Assembly (NCBI GenBank): GCA_023055505.1
Contig: JALIRH010000004.1
Location: 50,287,115-50,351,114 of the forward strand
Source of the DNA: Callipepla californica brunnescens
Taxonomy: Eukaryota > Chordata > Aves > Galliformes > Odontophoridae
Direction of reading: 5' to 3'
DNA length: 64,000 nt
Below are positions 12,001 through 24,000 of this stretch, one piece after another. Each line of letters opens with the position of its first letter. Position 1 is the first letter of the stretch. The notes beneath the pieces were generated by a model. The model ran no database searches and had not been told where the DNA came from. It worked only from the letters and a program-made list of their open reading frames with translations. Both the position numbers and the translations under genes were made by a program.

Positions 12001-15000
12001 GCTCCAGGAGCACCACGCTGGCTTCTCCCCATCCCAACCCTGGGAAGGGGAGCGGATCACAGCACTGGGTCCCACCCCACAGTGTCCCCAGCAGCCCATG
12101 GAGCTCACTCGTAGCCATCCTGCATGCGTTGGGCAGCCAGGTTAAGCGATAAAGGCACCTTTGTTAGTGTGGGTTGCCTTGAGCTGTGTTTCCACAGCAT
12201 TTGCTCTGTTGACGGAGTCTTCAGACGTGTAATTCCACCGGATCTGGCTGTGTACGGAGAAGGCTGGATTATTTGTGTTTCATAAATAAGGCCAAAAAAT
12301 GCAAGGTCCCAAGCACTGCAAGCCAGCTCTGTATCATTCCTACTGGGCTTTTCATTTTTGGTACTGCTCTGCTGCCTTTTCCTTTCTTTATTTTATTAAA
12401 TGTACTCCCTCTACCCCGTGCCCACCCCTTATCCACGCTTTCACAGAATTTCCCCTCCTGTCCATGTATGTTGGTACAATTTGGGGCTGAGCTGCTGGAG
12501 GGTTGCTCTGTGCAGAAGGACTTGGGTGCTCTGGTGGCCACCAGGGTGACCACGAGCCAGCAGCGTGCCCTGGTGGCCAAGAGGCCCACAGAATGCAGCC
12601 AGCAGGGCCAGGGGCGTGATTATTATCCCCTCTCCCTCCTGTGATGGAGCATGGAAACAGGCTGTCCAGAGGAGTGGTGGAATTACCTCTGCAGGTACAC
12701 AGACCCACCTGGATGCTTTCTGTGCAGCCTCCTGTAGGGAACTTGCTTTAGCAGGGTTTGGACTCTGTGATCTCTCAAGGTCCCCTCCAGCCGTGCCAGT
12801 TGTGTGATGTGCCATTTGGTGCAGCTGCTGGGGTCTCAGCTTTCACGCTCCTGCCACCTTTTCCCACCCCTTCCATTTGTCCTTCTGGCCCTCCAACCAG
12901 CAGAGGGATGAGGCAGGTTGAAGGCAGCACCTCCCCGAGCCCTGGGTCCCTCTGCATCCTGGGACACAGCAGCTCTTCTTTGCCTTCAGCATCTGCTGGA
13001 GCCCACTGAAGAAGCAGCTCTGTAAATGCAAATGAGCGTTTTGATTAATTAGAGCTCTCTGTCTGTTTTCCAGCTGGCTGTGCCCCCAGAAGCATGGGGT
13101 GACATGGCCCTGAGCTGGGCATCCGGGCCAGGGCTCGCACCCAGACCCTGTCCTGATGCAGAGGCACTGAAAAACAGGCTAAAATAAACCCTATTTTTCC
13201 CATAAAAGGGTCTCTGATGATGATTTAGCTGTCCAGCCTGTCCTTAAAAGATTTTGCAGGGCCTATTAAAGTAAAAGTAGTGCTGGTTCAAAAGCCTTGC
13301 TTTTGACTGGGTGTGGAGGTGTCGATTTAATTAGCAAAGTGCTTAAGAGAACACCCGTGAAGGTGAGTCCTGTTCCTGGCTCACCTGTGCCTTGATCCGT
13401 GATACTGGTGCTTTCTGTGTAGAAATTTGGGAGGTTAAAGTAAACCTGGCTGTGCATCATCAGACTTGTTGCACCTCTGTGATTAGATGTTGGTGGTCTT
13501 ACATTGGTGTATTGGAATCGGTGCTGTGTCCTTAACCTGGCCCCCATGGGATGCAGCGTGAGGCCAGCCCCATTGATAAGTGTCTGAGCTTTGCAAGCAC
13601 ATCGGTGGCTGGATGCAGGACAGCATGGCTGGGGTGACACGTGTTTTCTGCTTGCATTTTGGATTTGATGTTGGTTGTAGAGGGGGCAGGGGTGCTTGGG
13701 TGCTGGAGCAAGGCACGTTGGGTGTCTGCTGGATTTTCTGCCCTTGGCAGCTGCTAGCAGGTGCCCAGGGAGCAGCCTCAGCAGCAAGGATTGGAAGTGA
13801 GGTTTTCCCAGTGTAAACTCTCATGTTTCCAAAAATCAGCATTTCTGGGGATTGCTTAGGTTCCATCTAGACCAACTGGACTGTGATGTAAGTTTGGGAA
13901 GCAAGCCCCGTAAGCAGAAACAATAGGAAGCTATTCAGGCTACTTCTCTTCTAATGGAAAACAGACGGAAGGACTTTAGTCTCTTGTTCTGGGGGAAGTA
14001 AATGAGTCTTTGAAGCTCAGCGTGCTCCCTCTGAGTTTTCAGCACAGCAATTAATACAAACCCCCCCGTGTTAGAATCATTCAGTTTGGAAAAGACCTCC
14101 AGCGTCTCCAAGCCCAACCCCAGCCCACCCCACCATGCCCACATCCCTCAGTGCCACATCTCCATGGATCTGGAAACCCCCAGGGACAGTGACCCCCATC
14201 ATTCCCTGGGCAGCTGTGCCAGCACATCACTGCTCTTCTGGAGAAGGAATTGTTCCTAATACTGAACCTGAATCAGAAACATTGTGTCCGTGACACAGTG
14301 GCACAGGCTCGCTGGGAGCAGTGGCCCTCCAGGAGGAGGTTTGGTGCTGCTCAGCTCCCAGGTTTCCTGTTTCAGTCCAAGAAGCCGTGTGTGGTACGAT
14401 CGGCGTCATCAAGTGGGCTGCACCCCAGAGGCTGAGGACGGCAGTAATAAATCCAACAGGGCTTTTATCTTGTCACTTGAAATGCCCCGTGTGATGTTTC
14501 CAGCGGCATTGTCTAACTTTCCTTGGTAGGACAGTGGTTAGCTGTGGATGTATCCGAGGCGTTAGCCGTGTCTGCCTGTCTCTGCCTTCCCATCCAAAGA
14601 TAACAAGAGCTGCAGGGCCCTTCCCCCAGAGCTGCAGGGCTCGTGTTGCTTTTCGTTGCATATTTTGGCAGCGAGAAAATAGCCTTGAAGTACAGCGAGA
14701 GACAGAAATATGCCAGAGCATCAGGAATCAAACCGGTCTCTTTGAGGGTAGAGTAAGAGAACACAAAGATATTTCTTTTCTCCCTTTCTGAAGGCGTTGG
14801 AAGCGAAGCTGCCAGTTTTAAGGGAGCAGGATCATAAAGCCCTTTCCTGGGCCGGAGAAATGATTTAGACTGACAGATTTCAGAATGAAAACATAACGTG
14901 GGGGGGAGAGGGGGACAGAATTGTAGAGAAAAGCTGCTTGCACGGTTTAAAAAAAGAAAAATAGCCTTCTCATTGCAGTTCTCCTGGTGTTCCTCCTTGG

Positions 15001-18000
15001 GCTGTGTGTCAGGGGTCTGAGGGCTGCGCTGACTTCTGATCTCCTCCATGGGTTTGCTGCCCCGTGTTGGGGTGCTGGGAAGGGCTGAGTGCTGTGGATC
15101 CCCACAGGGATGTGCTGGAGGCTGAAGCCTCTTGCTGTCCTCTCACGTTGGATATTAGGAAGAATTTCTTCTCCCAAAGAGTGGTGATGCTATGGCACAG
15201 CTGCCCAGGGAATGGTGCGATCAGAGCTGTGGAGATGTGGCACTGAGGGATGTGGGCAGTGGGCACGGTGGGCTGGACTTGGGGATCTTGGAGGTCATAA
15301 AAATCCCATCTGAATGATTTTATGATCCCGCTGGTTATTCAGAATCCACTCCCGTGCCACCAGCTGGTTTATATTCCTCTTCTGTGCCCATTTCTGTCAG
15401 GCTGGGCTCAGCACTGGTGGTGGTTTTAGACCTGGTGGGGTCACTCCATGATGAGCACAGACATCTAAAAGCTACAGAAAGAACCCAACCCTGCGGCCTT
15501 GCGGGTTGTCACCTGGCACCGAGGCCTTCCAGCTTCCCTGCAAACCTCTCCAGCCACTAGCAGTGTTTCCCTGGGGTGAAACCAGAGCTATGAAGAATGT
15601 GAAACGCACCAGCACAGAAGAGTTGGTTTGCTCTGTTATTTAACAGCTGTTTGGTTTTTGTTATGACTCCTTCCATCGCCGTGACCCCAGAGTGGTGACA
15701 ATAAGACCTGAAGGGAGGAATACTAATAATGGAGCTCGGATTGAAACAGGACCTCGGCAGATTGGAGGAGGAAAGGACCGGAGCCAGAGAAGAAATACGT
15801 GATGTGCCAGCGATGCCTTCAGCACAATAATATAATGAATTATTCCAGACGTGGAAGTGCAAAAGCACTGCAGAGCTGCAGCCGTGCTCCTGGTGTGGGA
15901 GGGGCTGCTGGATTGAGGAGTGAAGGAAGGGATGGAGGGACGTGCTCATTTTTAGGCAACTCAACCAGAAAAAAAAAAAGAGATATAAATACGAAAATGA
16001 ATTTAAAGTAAAGTAATTGGAAATTAATTGAAATTTAATTTTAATTAGGTGCCTGAAATGGGATCGTCTGGGTCCCCGGGGGATGTCCTATCGCCATCTC
16101 TTCCCTTTTTTCCCCTCTACGAGGAAAATGCCAATTAATTTTATGGAAGTGCTTTAAATAACTGAATGCCTGCTACCTGTTGGCTGCTGCTGTTTACTTC
16201 CATCACTCCAAGCTCCGGAAAAGATGCCTTCTGCTCGGGGAGTCTGAGAGGTGGTGTTATTTATAGCTGGATGGCTCGGACGTGGCTAACCTTGGCTTTG
16301 CTAGCAGCACTGCTGCTGCTCGGCGTGGGCAGGAATGCTGTGGGACCTCATGGTGTTCCCCTGGGCCGGCTCTGTCCCTACTCAGCCCCCTGCCCTGCTC
16401 CTTACAGGGGCTGCCCTTGGCTGGTGTGGGCTCTGCTTTCAGTGGGTTGCAGCTGCTTCAGCTTTCCCTGTGAGCATACAGCATCGTAGAATGGTTTGAG
16501 TTGGAAGAGACCTTTAAAGGCCTCCCTGCGAGCATCTCTGTGTGCTTACAGGGTGAGGCAGTCCCCCAGGGAGCTGACAGGAGCCCTTCAGCCCTAAGGA
16601 GAGGCACAAGTCTGTGTTCAGCTGCGCCTTACTCATTGTGCCGCTTTCCACGTTTCGGCTCTGAAGTGAAATCATCCCTCAGCATTTCACTAATGGAAAC
16701 TTGCTGGAGGTGCCAAGAGAGGTTCTGCTGCCTCGGAAACCGTTTTTTCCAAAGTGCTGGAAAACGCCGTGCTCCGTTTGCTGGGCAGGACAGCAGCATT
16801 CAGACCTCAGTGGGTAGCACAGGATGATACAGCCGGAGCCCCGTGTCATCTCACAGCAAGAAAACAGGCTGCTCTTTTTGTCACGCTGGGTGTGTAGGCT
16901 TGCTTGGAAAGCCTCCGGAGCTCCCTTGTGCTGCGTGTGTACGTAACCACGGTGTGTCCTTCTCATTGCTGATGTATAGGTCACAAGGCTCGGAGGTTTT
17001 CCAACCTCTGCCATGAGTTTTTACCATATAAAAAAAAAAAAATTACAGTTGCTAGTGGTGCTTAATTATTTCCCAATTCGTTTAAGCTCTGGCGGAGGAG
17101 TTCACATTTACACTGAATGTCAGTGGGGTGAGAGCCGCGTGTCCCCCGGAGCTGCCTCCAGGCTTTCGTTTTTCCTTCTTTTCCTCCTGAAGGCACTCGG
17201 AGCCTCGAGTATGAGAGCCTGGTGAGGGGAAAGCATGCAGCAGAACATTTGCTTGTGGTTTCTCTCTTCTCTCCCTCCCTTTCCCTGTGCGTGCCTGTAG
17301 GAGAGGGAGAGCGAGTGCGGGTGGGATGGGAGGGGGGAGGCTTGAGCCCACATTTTCCAGCAGGGAGCTGCCGGGCTCGGCACGCCTGACGTGCCTGCTG
17401 CTTGCTGGGGTGTTGAGGGGGCAGTGGGATAGCTCCGCGTTGTGTCTGTAGGCTTTCACCCAGCCCTGTGCAGGCAGATGAGCATCTCCTCGCGCCTCCT
17501 TTTGATGCAGCCCCTGGTTCTCCCTCCCCCATCACCACTGTTGTGTGTTTGCTGATCCCAAATGGGTGCAGGGCTCGGGGGAGGCTGTGGGGGCCGGGGG
17601 GCACCGCTCCCACCTGGGAGCTGCCAGCAGCTCCTCACCCTGCTGGGCGGAGGGTACCGAGTGCGGTTCGGCTTTGGTGAGATGAAAGGAAGGGCTGCTT
17701 ATCTAATTACCCCAAAGGATAATTATAGCAAGGAGCAGGAGTTGAAGGAATGAACTCTCTGGGCCTGACTCATCCCCTTTGCTCCTCTCTGGCAGCACCG
17801 AGAGCAAAGTGGGTGGGAATGTCCCCGGAGATGCTTCCCACGTCCGACGGCATCCTTGGATGCGATGGCTTTGTCCGGCAACCCCGGGGCCGTGCGGGGA
17901 TCCGGCCAGCGCTGCTCGGCACGGGGCTGCCCCACGCGTGGTGTAGCCCCAGAGAAGCAAGGAGGCAGCCCGCTTTTCCCACACGCAGCACTCGGGTTTC

Positions 18001-21000
18001 GGTATTTTCGGGCCGAAGGGAGCCAGGGGGTTTGTCTGGCGTGACCTCTTGCATAACGCGGGGCTGGAGCTTTCCACTCGGTAATTCCTGAGTCATGTCC
18101 CGGGCGTGTTTGAATTGGGCCATGTGCACCTAATTAGGGCAGAGCCTTGTTCCAAGGAGCTCGCTCTTGAATGAATGCTGCTGAAAGGTGTGTGCTCCTT
18201 ATATAAGGCACCGATGTCCATCCCCGCAGCCCATGGGCGGCCAGAGAGCCTCCAGCACCCCACCACCCATCATCTTCAAGTTCCCGTTTCACACACTCAC
18301 ATCTGCGTTTTTCAGACCTCTCCCCCCCACCTCATTAACCACCGAAGGAATGGAAATGTCAGATCCCACCCCCCCCCCGGCCGGTTTCCGTTGCCGTGCT
18401 TTATAAATGGGTCGCAGTGATGTACCAGTGAAAGAATGCAGCTAACCGCTGTCGGTTGGGATCTTCTCGCGTCCTACGGAAACTCCGCATTCTTGGGCCA
18501 GCTTGCGGCATGCCAGCACATTCCTGCTCCATGAGGTGGAAGCAATGCTGGTAGTGTGAGCTGTGATTTCTGTGACTGGGGTGGGGAAGCGCCGCTTTAA
18601 AAATACTCTTAATTATATTCTTTCTCGGCAACACATCAGCGCCGTTTTTAGCCCATTACGAACGCTGCCTTTTTTCTCCTAAATCACGCCTATTATCTGA
18701 TTGACCTAGTTCTTATTTGGTTGGGTTTTTGTTGGTTGTTTTTTTGGTTTTTTTCCCCCTTATTTTTTTTCTTCTGCCATCACGGAATGTTCTATTTTCA
18801 GGCGCTTACAGCCCTTAAAGGAGAAGAAAATAAGGAACCCCGTGTCATAGAATGGTTTGAGTCGGAAGGGAGCTTTAAAATCCTTCTGATCCCACTCCCC
18901 TGCAGCGAGCAGGGACATCCCCAGCTCCATCAGTGCTCAGAGCCCATCCCCTGACCGTGGGGGTCTGCAGGGATGGGGCACCACCGCCTCTATGGACAGT
19001 CTGTGCCAATTGGAGGTGGTTGGCTGCAGAGCATCCTGCCCTTGTTGAAGTGTTGGTGAGGCTCAAAGGAGGACTGAAGCATTCCTGGCTGTGTGTCCTG
19101 GTGGTGTATTAATGGGGCTTCCTTGCAGGATGCTGCTGAATGCAGTCAGTGTGACACAGCAGGCTGGAACCTCCTTGCTGGGGATGAAGAAATGAATGTG
19201 AGGTGTTTGTGCTGACTGCGGATGAATCCGTGCCAGCCCCACGTCAGCCCACAAAGCACCTGGGAGAAATTATCATGGCAACCTGTGTTAGAGGGGATGC
19301 TCAGGGAAGGCACTCTGTTTGGTTTACCCAGGAGGGCACAAAGAACCGATCCAGCTGTATATAAATACCTATGCAGGCAGTTTGATCCATGCACGAGGGC
19401 TGATAGAACAGCAGGTTTCCCAGGGGCATAAAGCACTCGTTACTCCAAATTCAGCAAGTTGGTGTAATGGATCACCACCCAGCCCTCCGCAGTCATTGCA
19501 CCAGCTCCCTTATGAATCTGTCAGTAGTCTCTTAATGGTTTTTCTTTAAGCCTTTGTGGGAGAAGCCTCTCCCCACACCTGATGTTTTTCTTGCCAAAGC
19601 TCTTGCCTTGCCTCCAGTTCTGAAAAACCCAGTGCTCCTTTGGAAGGAAGAACCCTTCTGCAAGGGTGTGAGGTCACAGTCAGCAACAGAGAACCCTATC
19701 TCAGCCTTTTCCTTGGACTTTCCTCATCCGACCTGGCCTTAAAGACCTCCAAGGACGGGGTACCCACAGCTTCTTTGTGCAGCCTGGTGAGGCTCTGGAG
19801 CAGGCTGCCTGAGGAAGTTCTGGCTGCCTCATCCCTGGAGGTGCCCAAGGCCATGGATAGAGGCCTGGGCAGCCTGAGCTGCTGGGGACAAGCAGCCCAC
19901 AGCAGTGGGTTGGAACTGGATGATCTTTAAGGACCTTCCAACCCAAGCCCACGTAGCAGAGCCAAGAGCCAGTCCCATTGCTCACCTGATGCTGCGCAGA
20001 GTGGAAAAATAAAACAAAGAAACACATTGGCATCGGGCTCGTCCCACTCTCTATTCTTGGCCTGTTGTGATACCAAGAGCATATTTTTAGGTCTGCAGTC
20101 ATGTGTTTGCTGTGCCTCCCTCCCAGGGATGCCGGCAGCCCTGCCAGTCGCCAACCCTAAGCAACTGCAGAAAAAATAAGCCTTAAGGGGCTCCGAGCAA
20201 CATGTTAGGCTTTTGATTGACCTATGAAGACAAAAAATCCCACTGGTAGTGATGCAGCCCGTAGTGGTGTAATGAAACATACACTGCAGTACCATCATGC
20301 TCTGTTTTTAGGTGTTTAGAATAATCTTTTCTTAGGAAACTTGCTTCATTGTCCAAAGACTTGTATTGCTCATGGCAGGAGGAGAGGTAGTGGCCTCAAG
20401 TTGCACCAGGGGAGGTTCAGGTTGGATATTGGCAGATATCTCTTCTCTGAAAGAGCAGTGATGCAGTGGCACAGCTGCCCAGGGAGTGGGGGGGGGTCAC
20501 CATCCCTGGGGGTGTTCAGGAACCATGGAGATGTGGCACTGAGGGATGTGGGCAGTGGGCACGGTGGGCTGGGGTTGCTCTGCGGGATCTTGGAGGTCTC
20601 TTGCAACCAGAATGATTCTGTGATTCCATATATGTATATCTATATATGTGTTTGTGTGTATATATGTATATTCAGTACTGCAGACACCACGGTTTTTGTT
20701 GTCTAACCTCTTTTAGCTGTGGAGATCTTGTGTATTGGCTCCGGGTTCTCGCAGAGAACTGCCTGCTCAAAATGCCTGTTTGTCAGATAAAAACAAAATG
20801 GGCAGGCAGTAGCAATCCCATTCCTCCCCACGCCCTGGAAACAGGTGTTTTCTTTCTGAGGATGCTAAGGGTGACAGCTCGGATTTCTTCCCTCACTGAA
20901 CACATGGAAGCTGTGAGGATGGGTGCCCTGTGCTCCCCATGTGGGCTCTCACCTGCTCAGGCACGAAGATCTGAAGGGAAAGCAGCACGATGGGATAGCT

Positions 21001-24000
21001 ATAAAGCAGAATATATCCACTCAGAGTGATGGAAAATCATTCACAAATCACTGGGGGATAGCACGTACTCCAGAGGAGCTGCTCTAGACAGGCTTTGTAC
21101 ATGCCAGACAGATAGATGGGAGTATAACATTTACTCAGGAATAAGAAATGGAAAAACCTCACCCCAACCTTTTAATACCAGCTCCTCTAAATTACATTTT
21201 TATTGACTTGCTTAAAATACAATGCAGGCAAAATCTGTTTCTCGAGAGTGACTTACACCGGAGTTAAAAAACAGAAAGCAACTCTTGTCTGCCAGCCAAG
21301 CAAAACTTGGATTGGCTATTAGAACCAGGGTTTTGTTGGCTAGCATTGCATCTGATTACACGAAAATGTGGGAGCTAATGCTTTCTAAAGCTATTTTTCC
21401 AGCCTTTCAGATGTTCGGGCGTATCACCTACTGTATTTGATCAGCAAGACTTCCCTCCTCACCAGCCCTAATCAAAGCCGCGTGTCTCAGCAAGCGCAAG
21501 AGAAGCGCTTTTTTGTTCTAAGCATTTATTTCTAAGTAAGCGTAGCTGTCGTCCTAGACAAAAGATCTGTAAAACAATTTTGTTGAAGTGCAAAGGAGGT
21601 GGATAAACTTGATTGCGAGGTAGCTCCGTGCAGATAGTGGAAGGAGCCAGGAGATGGTCTGTCTTCACTAGGCACACTTGTCTGCTCTGCTCATGAACTC
21701 TTCCTGCAATGAAGATTGCCCATGCTCCTCGTGCCAGTGCTTTGGTGTCCTTACTGCAAACAGACTTTCCCTGGTGGATAAGCTAATGCTTTTCCAATGT
21801 AAATCCCCGTGGTTTGCCAGAAGCTAAGGGAAATAGGCCTTCAGCAGGACAAGAGGTAATGACCTGAAGTTGCACCAGGAGAGGTTCAGGCTGGATATTG
21901 GGAAACATTTCTTCTCAGAAAGAGGTGATGTGTTGAAACAGGGTGCCTAGGGAGTAATGGTGTCACCATCCTTGGAGGGGCTCAGGAAGAGGGTAGGTGT
22001 TGCACTGAGGGCTGTGGTTTAGTGGGATGGTGGTGATGGGTTGATGGTTGGAGTAGGTGGTCTTAGTGGTCCTTCCAGCCTTAGTGGTTCTGTGATTCTG
22101 ACATTTCCTTCCAAAATGACTGCTGATCTTCAGGACTTGGGTTTTCGAATGATGCCTGTGGCTGCAGGTGGGAGTCCAGGGGAGGTGGATTTGTGTCTTA
22201 ACTGGAGATAATTCTATGGGAACTGTGTGGGAGCTCTAAGGGAGGATTCTAGCTACTTCAGATGCTGGTTGATAGAGGTGGCGTTTTGCAGTGCTGCTTC
22301 TCAGGTCATGAGGACCTCTTCTGAGAAGCGTGTGTCTTAGGGCCTGAGTTAACTTTCTGTTCTGTATGACACTTCACAAGGGGAGATCCTTAAGGAAAAA
22401 GGTGTTTATAATAAGGGCAGGGAGGCACTGGCACAGGTTGCCCAGAGAGGTGATGATGCCCCATCCCTGCAGACACCCAAGGTCAGGGCACGGGCTCTGA
22501 GCACTGATGGAGCTGTGGGTGTTCATTGCAATCCCAAAGGATAGGCTTTTACCTTTATGTCCTCACCCCATGTGCTGGGAAGGTGCCAGGAGCATAGCAG
22601 TAGCCACAAATCTTGTAAAACAGGCCAGGAAGAAATGGCAAACCTGCCTACTCAGAGACGTGCACTGGCTGATTAGATGGCACTTACCAGTTTGGCCTCC
22701 TACACGGATTTCCCCCATAAATCATTTATTTAGGAGCATCACACCCCAGTGTGAAAGGTTGGGAGATTTTGGGGGAGAAATGGCCCAGTGAAGCCCTGAG
22801 GAGTCCCAGAGGACCTCAGCTCTGCCATAGGTGCTCTGCCCTGTGTGCAGAAGGGGCTGCTAATGGAATTGAGAGTGCCGTTGTGTCACAGATGAATAGT
22901 GCAGAAAGTCTGAATAAGCAATGTTTCTACAGGAAGCACTTGGAAAGATGTTTTATCTACAGAAGCAAAGATGCTTCATTAATCTCAGTGAATAATGCCA
23001 GGCCGTAAATTGCCTTCATAATAGATGTATTTACATAATGAAAAGTAACTGTGCTTGCTCTTACACGAACCAAGATTAGAAGCAAATTCAAAGGAAGAGA
23101 GCTAAAGAAAATTGCTGGGCCTTGCAGGGAGGTTGCTTTGCTTTCAGCATCAGAAAACATTGCACAGAGCCCGTCTCCCGATAACGGGTGGAGATGGGTG
23201 ATAATGCAGATGTGTGTGCCCCGCGTCCTGAAGCTTCCCTGCACGTCACACCAGGGAAGCTGGAGATGGGGAGGACCCGAGCAGCTGCAGGAATCCCTCT
23301 GAGCTGGGAAGCTTCACCCTCCCACTCCTCTCCCAAGACGGATGCTGCGGGAGGAGGATGCTGTTGCAGTCAGGAGACACAGTGAAGCAGACAGCGTACA
23401 GTTTTAGCCCCTCTGGTCAGATTGTGAAACACTGCAGGTATTCAGCAGTCAGATCCTCCTGCAGCCCAGTACGTGGCTCCCCGAGGCTGCAGCACCTTCC
23501 CTGTGGTCCCCTGCAGCTCCCACTCCTACCAGCTCTGTCAGTATTTAGGATTCTTGTCATCTCTCTGCTTTCTTCCAGTGCTGTGCCCGTGGATCCATCA
23601 GCACTGCTCCTTTCCTTCCACAATTAGTGCTTTGGGCATCACAGGAGCAAGCAGCTCACAGCAATTGATGGGAGATATGTGGTTGGATTTACCCATTGCA
23701 GAACCCCAGAGAACGTTGGTGCAGAGCAGCGTGGGCTGAATGTCTCCATGGGGGTGATTGCAGCGTGCTGCTGCAGCACAGGGGAGAACAACAGGATGCA
23801 TGGGAGGTGATCTTCCTGTGCAGGAAAAAAAAAACAACAACACTTGTCTTCCATTTGGTTGGATGTTTTGTCCCAAATACTGTGATGTTTGGTCAAGAGA
23901 ATGAAAACTTAAATCCTTCTTCTTGTGGTTTTCTGGTAGTTGAAAAAAAAACAAAAAAAACTTCAGGGAAGAAGAGGAAGGATTTCATTGACTGTTCGGA

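Noticed and set aside
18197..18208. CCTTATATAAGG as a serum response (CArG) box
   Set aside because: CArG needs CC, six A/T bases and GG. This palindrome has eight A/T bases between CC and GG, so only the TATA-box reading was kept.
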